From Absidia repens (taxonomy: Eukaryota; Mucoromycota; Mucoromycetes; Mucorales; Cunninghamellaceae), in NCBI GenBank assembly GCA_002105175.1, contig MCGE01000003.1, positions 1,302,001 to 1,366,000 of the forward strand: DNA of 64,000 nt, given 5' to 3'. This document shows positions 53,283 through 63,273 of this stretch, piece after piece (the stretch's first letter is position 1; the number at the start of each line of letters is the position of its first letter). The translations under genes and the position numbers were made by a program. Under the pieces are notes generated by a model. It was given only the letters and a program-made list of their open reading frames with translations, was not told the origin of the DNA and made no database searches.

Positions 53283-53390
53283 CCGACACTTTTTTGTTTA
53301 CTTTTTGCCTCTGACACTTTTTGCTCTTGACATTTTTGCTCTTGACATTTTTGCTTTCGACACTTGCTTTCGACACTTTTTGCTTCTGGC
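53283..53390. repeat. GACAC/TTTTTGC motif array upstream of an R2 TATA box
   Basis: Six to seven imperfect 14-18-bp repeats of the type CTTGACATTTTTGCTCTTG. On the minus strand they read AAGTGTCGAAAGC, which resembles the GTGTCG array in R2 unit 2 of array 1 (43085-43137). Confidence 0.75.
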
Positions 53391-53938
53391 CAACCTTATT
53401 TTATTTTTTATATAAATACCCAACTTTTTTTATTATCCTTTTTATTTTCTCTTTAGTTTTTTCTTATCAGTTTTCTCATTTTATCAAATAAAACTTAGTA
53501 CAAAAGTTATTATACCACCAAATTATCTACTGTTTCAATTGGATCATAGAAACCCCCTTTTTATTTTTGACTACAAGTCCTCTTTTTTATTTTATTTTTA
53601 CTGTGTGTTATACACTTATTTTTATTGAACCAACAAAGGTCAATACTTTTCTTTTTTATTTTATTTTACTTTTCCAGGTTTATTTTTTATAAACTTTCTC
53701 TACAGTTGGACTTTATCTACAAAAGTTCTGGTGCTCACTACTCTCAATTCTATTTTTGTCCGATTCAGGAACAAGATATTTCAAATTCCGCCCAAGGAAC
53801 AAATTTATTTTCAAGCTCTAAACAAGCAAAAGCTACACTAAAGGATAACTCAAGACATCCTATCCAACCCAAAAAAATATAAAAACCTACAAAAACACTA
53901 CTCTGTTACAAGCTTCTTACCCAAATTAGCCGTAACAC

Positions 53939-54707
53939 TTGTTGAACAAGAAACGAATCATGATTTTTTTAATGCCATCTTCGGTATTACTGCTGCTCTC
54001 GGTTGGGCGACAAGCGATTGAAGTGCATAAACATTTTTTTCTTTTCTTATTTTTATTATTTTTATTTTTATTGGTTCGTTCGTATGTTTTAACCTTCTTT
54101 CTCGTCACATTGCTACCGCTGTCATTTTTAAACTCAAGTCCTTTATAAACACCGTTCCCGCCCCCTACATATAATTATCCCTTAATTTTTTTGGTATAAA
54201 TACCCCACCATTTTTTGCAGTAATTTCTTTTTCTTTTAGTTATTTATTATTACATATTTATCTCAACCTTTTTTTTTATATAAAATTCAGTACAAAGGTT
54301 TTTAACCACCAAATCACTGTCTTATTTTTATTTTGTTTCTATCGTCTATATAGAAACTTTCTTTTATTTTTTTGTGACTACAAGTCCTCTTTTTATTTTT
54401 TCTGTGTGTTATACACTTATTTTTATTGAACCAACAAAGGTCAATACTTTTTCTTTTTATTTTATTTTTCTTTCTAAGTTTATTTTTTATAAACTTTCTC
54501 TACAGTTGGACTTTATCTTCAAAAGTTCTGGTGCTCACTACTATCAATTCTAATTTTGGTCCGAATCAGGAACAAGATATTTCAAATTCCGCCTAAGGAA
54601 CAAATTTATTTTCAAAAGCTCTAAACAACCAAAGCTACACTAAAGGATAACTCAAGACATCCTAATTCACTCTGTTACAAGCTTTATAATCATTTTAGCC
54701 GTAACAT
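53939..54707 (+). repeat. R2 array 2, third unit
   Basis: Coding tail T5 (53941-54021), GGTATAAATACC near 54190, AAAATTCAGTACAAAGG near 54283, TTATACACTTATTTTTATTG near 54409, GGTGCTCACTAC near 54529, and the leader ending AGCCGTAACA near 54697. Nearly collinear with the second unit of array 1. Confidence 0.75.
53941..54021 (+). pseudogene. R2 short coding tail T5
   Basis: 26-residue open frame ending HDFFNAIFGITAALGWATSD, then a stop, starting straight after AGCCGTAACACTT. Similar to T2. Confidence 0.45.
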
Positions 54708-55459
54708 ATATACTATTCACTTACAGAAAAACTTATAAAAACAACAAAAACACAATCCAGTTGGACTAAAATCACTGTGACGGTTGAACTCAACCTTGAG
54801 AATTGTTTGAGATGAAACAAAGATGGTTTACGGAAGCAAGATGGTTTACGGGAGTAGCGGGGTTTTCGGCAGTACGATAGTCTTTGTTTCAAGCACGATG
54901 TCTTGAACTTTAAAAATTTTAGTATAAATACCTTGAAAAAAAATATCAAAAAGAAAAAAATTATCTTTGAACATTTTATCTTTGATCACTTATTATTTTT
55001 AAATAAATTTATTATAAAGGTTTTTTTAAACCTCCCAACTTGTTGGCTTCCTATTATTCCACACTTTGGAATACTTTTATTATATATTTTTGACAGCTGA
55101 GTCTGAATCTCGCTTCACTTTATTTTTTTGACTTGATCTAAGTCACTACTTATTTTATTGACCTTATTATTTTCATCTTTGAAAATAATACATCCTCACT
55201 TGAACTTTCAAGTTAGTCCTATATTATCTTTAAGCCTTTGAAGCTACAATCGGTTGAACTTCATCCTAAAAAGTTCTGGTGCTCACTCTATAAAAAATAA
55301 AAACCTACAAAAACAATTTCCAGTTACGACCTAGCAACCAAAATTAGCCGCAACACACTACAAAAACACAATCCAGTTGGACTAAAATAACAAATTTAGC
55401 CGCAACAAACTATAAAAACACAATCCAGTTAGACTAAAATAACAAATTTAGCCGAAACA
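54708..55459 (+). repeat. R2 array 2, last unit, abutting tRNA-Val copy 2
   Basis: Diverged unit: AGTATAAATACC near 54920, AATAAATTTATTATAAAGG near 55001, the leader GGTTGAACTTCATCC...GGTGCTCACTC near 55255, then three ~50-nt tandem leader units ending AGCCGCAAC, AGCCGCAAC and AGCCGAAAC (about 55347, 55399 and 55450). The end lies 22 nt from the tRNA 3' end. A direct repeat AGATGGTTTACGG occurs at 54821-54850. Confidence 0.65.
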
Positions 55460-55481
55460 CTTGTGAATGATACAAAAAAGA

Positions 55482-55555
55482 TGTCTTCGTGCAGATTCGA
55501 ACTGCAGACCGTCTGTGTGTTAGACAGACGTGATAACCAACTACACCACGAAGAC
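55482..55555 (-). tRNA. tRNA-Val (anticodon AAC), copy 2
   Basis: 74 nt, identical in sequence to 43857-43930, with intact A and B boxes and anticodon AAC. A run of A on the plus strand (55473-55478) is the Pol III T-run terminator. The 5' flank is ACTTATG, then GATT, then the first LTR; the 3' flank holds the end of R2 array 2. Confidence 0.97.
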
Positions 55556-55566
55556 ACTTATGGATT

Positions 55567-55878
55567 TGTGGCATTGGGAACTTCTATATGAGCCCAATCG
55601 CCCATTTCCAGCCAATCAGAGCTCTTCTTGGGTTAGAATAGCTGTATTTCCCCTTTTTGTGTGTTTGTGACCCCTGATAGTAGTACATAGCTTCTTACCA
55701 CTTGTATCAACTTTATTTTTATTTATATATTTTTTTTGGTCATGAATGACTGTCTTTATTTTTTATTTATCAGTGTGTGAAAAGGAATTTGAAAAAAAAA
55801 AGGAAGCTTTATCCCCTTTACTTTTATTTTTTTTTGGTTGACTCAATTGTGGAGTTATTTAGTTACAGCGACGTAACA
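55567..55878 (+). repeat. Solo LTR A1
   Basis: Starts TGTGGCATTGGG, ends GACGTAACA (TG...CA), 312 bp, flanked on both sides by GATT (55563-55566 and 55879-55882). The same sequence starts again at 63274 (A2). The left GATT is 8-11 nt upstream of the tRNA-Val 5' end. Confidence 0.75.
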
Positions 55879-55882
55879 GATT

Positions 55883-56599
55883 TGACAAGTTGGGAAGTAA
55901 TCTATATTTTGCGGTCAGTCGGGAATTCAATATCATTCGGCCCGTGTATATTGGACGGTGATTGGCTCTCTACCGATAGTCTGCTGGTTTTGAAATCTAT
56001 TTATTTTGGGCGCGAACCTTTTATTTTTTTTTATTTCTTTTCCTTTTCCCCTTTCTCTTCCCACCTTTTCCCATTCATTCATTTTGACATTGTCTCAGTT
56101 CCCTTTACCTTCATTTTATTCTCCTTTCTCTCTCTCCCCATTATTATTACATTGTTTCAGTTCCCTTGTTTTTCTTCTTTAGTTTAGAACCCCCCATTTA
56201 TTCATTCATTCTCTTTTCTTTATTTTTATTTTATTGATCTTGACTCTGGACTATGACTCTGGACTCTTCTTCTCTTTTTACTTCTGTCGCCGACAAAGTA
56301 TTATTCTTAACACTCTCATTTAGTCATTGTTTTATGTATATTTGAATCTATTTTTGATTTTGAAATAAAGAACAACTCTTTCTCATCTCTTATTTTTTTT
56401 TATTATCTTGCTTTACTTTTGTTGGTGTTTCCCCTCTTCTCTTATTGTTTCATATCTATTCACTCTTGATACGGAATACTAGCCTATATTGATAGAATAA
56501 TTACTAGATTGAACATCAGAAAAGTAAGCTATTCAGTGCTGTATTGATAAAGGACCTTCTATACATCAATTATTAATAAAAGCAATTCCAAACGTCTCA
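55883..56599 (+). repeat. Solo LTR B1
   Basis: 717 bp starting TGACAAGTTGGGAAG and ending CCAAACGTCTCA, flanked by GATT on both sides (55879-55882 and 56600-56603). It shares long similar stretches with B2 (62596-63270), for example TTGGACGGTGATTGGCTCTC and TTCTATACATCAATTATTAA. Confidence 0.8.
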
Positions 56600-56603
56600 G
56601 ATT

Positions 56604-57037
56604 TGATACGTTGCGTAGTGGTATATGAACCAATCCCTCCATTTTCCTGAACGGACCTTGTCTCTTTTTATTTTCTTTAGTTTATCTTTATATTTAGTAT
56701 ATACTTTTATATATTATCGTTACTTAGTTTTTATCCTTTTATTCTTTATATTCTTTTATTTATTTATTTATTATTTTTACAGATCGCCGCTCTAATCTCG
56801 ATTATTTATGACAGATGGACGGTCGATTCTGATAAACAAAAGCTTTTTCTGGTATTTATTTTTATTATTAACTCTGTCAACCGCAAGACTGCATCCCCTT
56901 TGTTACTACAATTATTCAAAACAGCACGAACACGAACAGAATCGTTGATTAAATACATTGTAAAGAATTAAGAAGACGCAAGAAGAAAGATCAAGACAAG
57001 AAGAACGAATAATCAAGCTTAAATACCATACGTCTCA
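56604..57037 (+). repeat. 5' LTR of the Ty3-like element
   Basis: Starts TGATACGTTGCG and ends CCATACGTCTCA. It differs from the 3' LTR by scattered substitutions and a 33-nt length difference at about 56767, so the insertion is not recent. Confidence 0.92.
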
Positions 57038-57039
57038 TT

Positions 57040-57056
57040 TTGGTGGAGAACCTGGG
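57040..57056 (+). other. Primer-binding site candidate
   Basis: TGGTGGAGAACCTGGGC starts 2 nt after the 5' LTR. TGG complements the CCA end of a tRNA, as expected of a minus-strand PBS. The priming tRNA was not identified. Confidence 0.55.
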
Positions 57057-58634
57057 CATATAATTGCTGTTGACAGTTGACGTTTTGTATTATTTTATCA
57101 TCAACCCCTTTTCATTTAGATTTAGTAACCCCACGCACGTTACTTTTAGAATATTTTAATATCCCTGTTGTATACCAACACATTCACCTATCATTCCATC
57201 TACCATATACCTTTTCATATATACATATTCATATTTATCTATACACTTATTCCTATACCTTAGTTCATGCATATGCGATCATTCCATAATACGTAATTCA
57301 GACCCCGAATCACACACTACACAAATTCCTATCATATTCATCACCCCTATTTTTACATAACCACATACCATCACATCAGTATAAATAAGACAATACATTT
57401 GAATAGAAATAAAGAATCATCCAAAAGTTTCACAATACTTGATAACAAGTCTTATTTTATTCTATAATATAACAATCCCTTTACTTTTGTTTCGTTTTCA
57501 TAATTTTTTATTGATAGCGAGACGTTTATTATTTTTTATTACACATTTTTGACAGCTCCAAACACTCGTGCAATTTACCCATTTTTGGTGTAATGATCAT
57601 ATTTTGTTACTCATATTTTACTATTTAATTTTTATATAATGATCATAGTTTACTACTTAATTATTTTACCACTTAACTTTTATTTATAATGATCATAGTT
57701 TACTGTCCCATTTTTTATATATAATAGCTAACTATTTTATTTTACTTCCAACCACATTCTTTCCATCACACTCTTATATATCCCCTAACATCCTCTACTG
57801 CTCCAACCCTTATCACTATTAGCATTTCACTTCTTATTCATCTTTTTACTACCACTTTCCCCAATCGGAACATTCCACCGATTTAATATAAAAAGATGAA
57901 TCAAATCAAATCAAATAAAAGACATTCAATTATCATTCAATTATCAACGTTCAAATATCACTGTTTTATTTTCATAAACAAATCAAACACTACTATCAAA
58001 GATCTACTTATCTTTCCAGTGTTCCTTTTTATATATCACGCTATATAATTCCTTGTCCTCATCAGACATTATTTTTGGTTGTCACGTCTTCCATTGTTGA
58101 ACCTAATTGTCTCGCCCCTAAAATGTAATTTGACCTCCGCTGTGTCCTTCGGCATTACTATGCCTATTGCATAAATACATTTGTCTAATTGTATATTTTA
58201 GTATTCTATATCTCTAGTTACGCCTAGTCCTCCCTCTTACTATATATACATACTTCCCTTCTGTTCTTTATTATTGTAAGACCCATTCAATAATAGTCAT
58301 GCTAATCTACATTGTTCTAATCACCTTCCTTTTCTACCCATATCCCCTGACGTGCACACCTATCACTATAGGTGCAAGTACACTTTTCCCTTCTGTAGTG
58401 TTTACCCTTGACATTTGGTAACACTACACGTTTTTATACACTTGACAGACACAATTTTTTCGGACAAAGAAGTATTTTTTTTTTTTTGAATATCATCATC
58501 TAAATCTAATCTACTTTCTAGTCTATACTACCCATTCACATTTCCTTTCCTTCCCCTTTTTTTATAGTTTATTTTTATTTCCCCTCACCCCCCTTTTATT
58601 TTTAATTTTTTATCCACTTTTTTTTATTTACCTT
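57057..58634 (+). other. Long non-coding leader of the Ty3-like element
   Basis: About 1.6 kb, AT-rich, with no long ORF, and unusually long for a Ty3-type leader. An AATAAA near 57407 and TTCAATTATCATTCAATTAT near 57940 suggest that an older element or solo LTR may be embedded, but I could not define its ends. Confidence 0.4.
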
Positions 58635-59498
58635 ATGGAAGACAGTGGACCGATCAATCTCCGCCCGTATGTGGATAAACCGGACCGGTATTATGGAACG
58701 CAACAGGAAAACCCTCTGGCCTGGATCCGTAACTTGAAGATACTAAAAAATGGCTTACAGCTTGGCGATCGTGATGTGTTGTTTTTGGCGTCGACGTTGC
58801 TGAAAGGTTCTGCTGCTTCTTGGTGGGACATGATGAATGACAAGGTTGCGACGTGGGTAGAATTTGAGTCGGAATTCGTTTCGTTTTTCGTCTCAGAAGA
58901 AACCCGCGAAAGCTGGTGGACCGAACTGGAATGCTTACGTCAAGGATCGTTGTCGGTGGGCGAAGTACAATTGCAATTGGAAGAGCTGCCCACTAGGTTG
59001 AATATGAAGGATGACGCCATGAAGAAAAGATATCTAATCAAGTCGCTTAACAAGGAATTGGCATACGAAGTGTAAAGAAGTCGCCCCGAGAAGTTTTTGG
59101 ACACTATCAAGGAAGCGAAGAGAGTTGAGGCTTTAAAAAACAAATATTTGGATAATCAAAACGGTCGCAAACCTCCAACATACCTTACCTCTTCCACGCC
59201 ATCATCATATTCGTATGAATCTGGTCCAGCAAGCTCAGTCAACGCTACGGATCGTTTGGCAGAAGACTTCACGAAGGCATTGAAAATCCACATGGCGAAT
59301 CTGAACCTGGTTGGACTGCAACAACAACAAGGATACGAAGGTCGTGGTCAAGATGGAAGATTTGATGGCCCTCCCAAGTGCTTCGGTTGTAATGAAGTTG
59401 GTCACATAAGTAGGTATTGTCCCAATCGTCGGCGGGAGTATCAAGGTCCGTCAAGCTATCAACGAAACTTCGATTCGGAAAAAGGTCAAGGGCAGTAG
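58635..59498 (+). pseudogene. gag of the Ty3-like element, one in-frame stop
   Basis: Reading frame of about 287 codons with a single TAA at 59073-59075. The first part is a capsid (retrotransposon gag) domain with NPLAWIRNLKILK, LKGSAASWWDMM and RYLIKSLNKELAYEV. After the stop the frame continues to a CCHC zinc knuckle, CFGCNEVGHISRYC, near 59379-59420. Role: the nucleocapsid part binds element RNA. Translation would now stop after 146 residues. Confidence 0.85.
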
Positions 59499-61159
59499 AT
59501 GATGTGGTTGGTACTGCTGTCCTAAACAACAACCAAGGCAAGCCGAAGAATGAAGAAGCGAAGAAGGCATTTGTGGTGCAAGGCGTCAAGATGTGGAACG
59601 TGAATACTGAAGGAAGGTCCAAAACGCAAGGTGTACGTACAAGATCGGTGGTGTCGGACGAGCCGGAAGTATCCCAAGGAAAGCGTCGTACGGTTGGTAC
59701 TGGTGTGGTCGATGTGGTCCGTGATCGTGTGACGAATGACAAGCCTGCAAGAAAGAAGAGAGCGCCCCCGGGAAAATTGGAAGTCGATGTTGGTGAAACT
59801 GATGTTTGGTCGGTGTTGAAGTCTACTGATAGTGGTGTTAGCTTGGCCCAATTGATTGCGACGAACAAAAAGGTTGCTGGTGACATTCAAGCTGGTATTC
59901 GGTGCATGCATGGTCCCAAGAAGAAATCGGTGAAGATTGACAACAAAGGCAAAGGACCGCAGGTGTATAGGGCTTCCGTAAGGTGTATTGAGAATTCGGA
60001 TGATGAAGTGAGTTCCGGGGGTGAATATGATTCGAGATCCGAGGGTAGCGATGATAGTTCTGAGGGTAACGATGTTGATTCGTATTTGTATCCATCCGGC
60101 TATTCTTCTGGCGATGAATCTTCTGAAGTGGAATCTGAAGTCGAGGATAGTTCGTTTGGCTATGAGTCGGATGATACACATTATGAATATGCATATGACA
60201 TCAATCGGTTGAAGGAAGCATCACCATTCATGGTCACTGCGAAAATCGGCAAGTTGGAGACGGAGGCTGTTGTCGATACTGGTGCAGCTACGTTGGTGAT
60301 CAGTAAAGGATTGGCAAAAAAGTTGGGTCTGAGGGTGAATGGAGATCGGATGACAATTGAGCAATTGGATGGTAATCCTTCAAAGCCGAACGGTGTTTGT
60401 GAGCAGGTGCGGTTGCGAGTAGGTGGCAAGCTGAGACCGGAGCACTTCATTGTACACGATAACAAGGCTGATTTGATGCTGCTGGGTATGACATGGTTTG
60501 AAGCGTATGGTGCTGTACCTCTCCCTCAAGAAAGAAGACTGGTGATCCCCACAAGAAGCGGTAAAGATGTTGTAGTCCAAGGTAGGTTTATGAGTGACGA
60601 AGAGCAGAGGGTGTATACGGCCGGATCTGTAGGGATATATCACGCAAAAATAGGTAGTGTTAGTCAAGAGGTACATGCTGGAGAGGACGAAGCATATGAG
60701 AAGGAAAAGGAAGTGTTAGCGTTACCTGAGGGAGTGCAGTTGGTGTTGGATGAGAATGATGACAAGGTGTTTGTTGAAACGGCGGAACTGGGTAAGGTAG
60801 AAGCATTCGAGCACAAGATTGTAACCCCTGTGGACGCCCCGAATATAAGCAAACCGTACCGTGTAACTTGGCAAGAAGACGAATGTGTGAAGGAAGCCTG
60901 TACGAAGTACAACCTGCGATTGAAGAAGAAGAAGAAGAAGAAAAGTTACTTTAGCCGACAAGAAGACGAATGTTTGGGTCATGCAATCAGTACTAATGGA
61001 AGCTTACAAAAAGGATCGGAAAACCCAGCGGATGCGTTATCAAGGTTGGTGGAATGTAGTGATAGTTGTTTGTTGGATGCTTGTGTCGACGATGAAGAAG
61101 ATATTTTTTTTTTAAAAAAAAACAAAAAGGAAAGAAAAAAAAAAAAAATGAAAAAATGA
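59417..61159 (+). pseudogene. pol remnant: protease plus joined RT and RNase H ends
   Basis: Open frame of 580 codons, in the -1 frame relative to gag and overlapping its end, as in elements that use frameshifting. A basic/acidic linker leads to a retropepsin with VVDTGAATLVISKGLA near 60270 (Asp-Thr-Gly active site). The start of the RT domain follows (ISKPYRVTWQEDEC near 60845). The sequence then jumps to FLGH-like LGHAISTNG and to the RNase H end ENPADALSR near 61020. Roughly the whole catalytic RT and RNase H core is missing. A 15-nt direct repeat marks the joint (see findings). The end is A-rich junk. Confidence 0.85.
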
Positions 61160-61385
61160 AAAGAAAAAATAAGTAAACAAAAAAAAAAAAAGAGGCATGT
61201 GAAAAAAAAAAACAAAAAAAAAACTCCTGATCGATTTGATCATAGTTTAGAAATTACCCTTTTTTTTATTATTAGTATTGACCCTTAGAATAGAAATTGA
61301 ACCCTTAGATTAGACAACGACAACTCAACACATTTTTGGTACGGAAACAGTCAGAACGAAAGTAGACCGGCAACAAAGTACTAAA

Positions 61386-61727
61386 ATGGACATCGCAAAA
61401 TACTTAGCAATACAAAATTACATATCAAGCAAGACTTACCCTTTGGACTGCGAATCTCCCAAGGACAAGAAACGTTACGAAGTTGGTGACCAGGTGCTGT
61501 TACTGGACAACAACAAGGCAGAACAATTGGACGATATGTGGTTGGGACCCTTCTCGGTGACCAAAGCGAACTCAAATGGAACCTACTGGTTAATTGGCAA
61601 GGACCAACGACGACTGCAAGGTGCTGTGAATGTGGAGAAGTTACGTCCCTGGAACCAAAGGAAGTCTCTCGTGCCAAATATATCCTCTGGTCCCCTTCTT
61701 GAATTTGTGGAAAGAAAACGCCGATGA
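61386..61727 (+). pseudogene. Integrase C-terminal remnant
   Basis: 113-codon frame with KKRYEVGDQVLLLDNN, then WLGPFSVTKANSNGTYWLI and VNVEKLRPWNQ. This is the SH3-like C-terminal part of Ty3/gypsy integrases. The zinc-binding HHCC and DDE core that should precede it are absent. Confidence 0.85.
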
Positions 61728-61774
61728 TTCCTTTTTTGTTTGTGCCTGAAAGAAAAAGAGAGGTCTTGGTCTAA

Positions 61775-61786
61775 GTTGGGGGGAAA
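61775..61786 (+). other. Polypurine tract
   Basis: GTTGGGGGGAAA directly precedes the 3' LTR. A G/A-rich tract at this place is the plus-strand primer site of LTR elements. Confidence 0.8.
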
Positions 61787-62253
61787 TGATACGTTGCGTA
61801 GTGGTATATGAACCAATCCCTCCATTTTCCTGAACGGACCTTGTCTCTTTTTATTTTCTTTAGTTTATCTTTATATTTAGTATATACGTTTATATTCATT
61901 ATCGTCACTTAGTTTTTATCCTTTTATTCTTTATATTCTTTTATTTATTTACTTATTTTAGTAGACGTTTATCATTTTATTTATTTTATTTTTACAGACC
62001 GCCGCTCTAATCTCGATTATTTATGACAGATGGACGGTCGATTCTAATAAACTTAAGCTTATTCTGGTATTTTATTTTTATTATTAACTCTGTCAACCGC
62101 AAGACTGCCTCCCCTTTGTTACTACAATTATTCAAAACAGCACGAACACGAACAGAATCGTTGATTGAATACATTGTAAAGAATTAAGAAGACGCAAGAA
62201 GAAAGATCAAGACAAGAAGAACGAATAATCAAGCTTAAATACCATACGTCTCA
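61787..62253 (+). repeat. 3' LTR of the Ty3-like element
   Basis: 467 bp, TGATACGTTGCG to CCATACGTCTCA, collinear with 56604-57037. Followed by GAAA (62254-62257). Confidence 0.92.
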
Positions 62254-62257
62254 GAAA

Positions 62258-62591
62258 TGAGAGATTGGATTCTTATACTTCTGGCTTTTTGTTCCCCCAA
62301 TACATGTAATTTAACCGACGACCTCTTCACCAATCATTTTTCTTTCCGAACTCTTCTCTGTTTGAAACTCCACTGCGCTTCCCATTTTATTTTTCTCCTT
62401 TTTTTTTGCCACTTCTCCATCGCCAACGTCCATCATTACACAAATTTAGCCTCCAGTTTATTATTTTTAGTAGTGTTACTTATTTATTTTGATTTAGAAT
62501 ATATAGAAAACAAGTGACGAATTCAATAAAGGATAACCTTTTCTTTTCTTAAAAATCTTTTGGCCCCCATTATCAATTTTGTTTACTGTCA
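62258..62591 (+). repeat. Solo LTR C
   Basis: 334 bp starting TGAGAGATTGG and ending TTTACTGTCA, with GAAA on both sides (62254-62257 and 62592-62595). It contains CAATAAAGG near 62524. Apart from its first ~12 nt it is unlike B. Confidence 0.65.
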
Positions 62592-62595
62592 GAAA

Positions 62596-63270
62596 TGAGA
62601 AATTGGAAGGTAATATGTATTTTGCGGTCAAGCGGAGAAACAATATCATTCGGCCCGTATTTATTGGACGGTGATTGGCTCTCTACTGACAGACTGCTGG
62701 TTTTGGATTCTATTTATTCTGGTCGCGAACCTTTATTTTTTTCCCCTTTCTCTTCCCACCTTTTCCCATTCATTCATTTTGACATTGTCTCAGTTCCCAT
62801 CTTTTAGCTTATCTTCATTTACTACATTGATTTAGTTTCCTCCTTTCGTTACTTATTTTTATTTGCATTTTTCAGTTCCCATTACTTTTATATTATGGTT
62901 TCTATCTTATTTTTACATTACTTGAATTAGCGACACAAGTAACTCCCCCAACTCATTCTTTTCATACTAGTGTAGTATAGGTATTCTAGTATTTTGTCTC
63001 TTCATTCTGACATTCTGAAATAAAAAACAACTTCTTTTCTCTCTCTATTTTTTTATATACAATTTTTTGACTTGCTTTATATTGTTTGTTGGCGTTTCTC
63101 TCCTTCTCTTGTTATTCCCTATCTATTCTCTCTTTGATACGGAATATTGGCTCTTATTGATAGAATATTTATTAGATTGAACATCAGAAAGGTAAGATAT
63201 TCAGTGCTCCGCATAGCTAAAGAACCTTCTATACATCAATTATTAATAACAGCAAATTCCAAACGTCTCA
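62596..63270 (+). repeat. Solo LTR B2
   Basis: 675 bp, TGAGAAATTGGAAGG to CCAAACGTCTCA, related to B1 with substitutions and indels. Preceded by GAAA; followed by GAA and then by A2. Confidence 0.75.
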
Positions 63271-63273
63271 GAA

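Larger units (their letters stand above)
53109..53938 (+). repeat. R2 array 2, second unit
   Basis: Coding tail T4, a GACAC/TTTTTGC motif array (53283-53390), TATATAAATACC near 53411, AAATAAAACTTAGTACAAAAG near 53487, the TTATACACTTATTTTTATTG block near 53610, ACAGTTGGACTTTATCTACA...GGTGCTCACTAC near 53705, and the leader ending AGCCGTAACA (about 53928-53937). Very similar to the first unit of array 1. Confidence 0.75.
56604..62253 (+). mobile_element. Defective Ty3/gypsy-type LTR retrotransposon
   Basis: About 5.65 kb. LTRs of 434 and 467 bp (TGATACGT...ACGTCTCA) bound a PBS-like site, a long non-coding leader, gag, a protease-containing pol remnant, an integrase C-terminal remnant and a polypurine tract. 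The order gag, PR, (RT), (RNase H), IN C-terminus is Ty3/gypsy-like. Most of RT, RNase H and the integrase core is deleted, and gag has an in-frame stop, so it is not autonomous. The flanking tetranucleotides differ (GATT left, GAAA right). Confidence 0.9.

Noticed and set aside
55777..56187. 136-residue plus-strand ORF
   Set aside because: Lies across solo LTRs A1 and B1; the translation is mostly Phe/Ser from pyrimidine tracts.
59235..60982. Several long minus-strand ORFs
   Set aside because: Antisense to gag and pol of the Ty3-like element, without conserved motifs.
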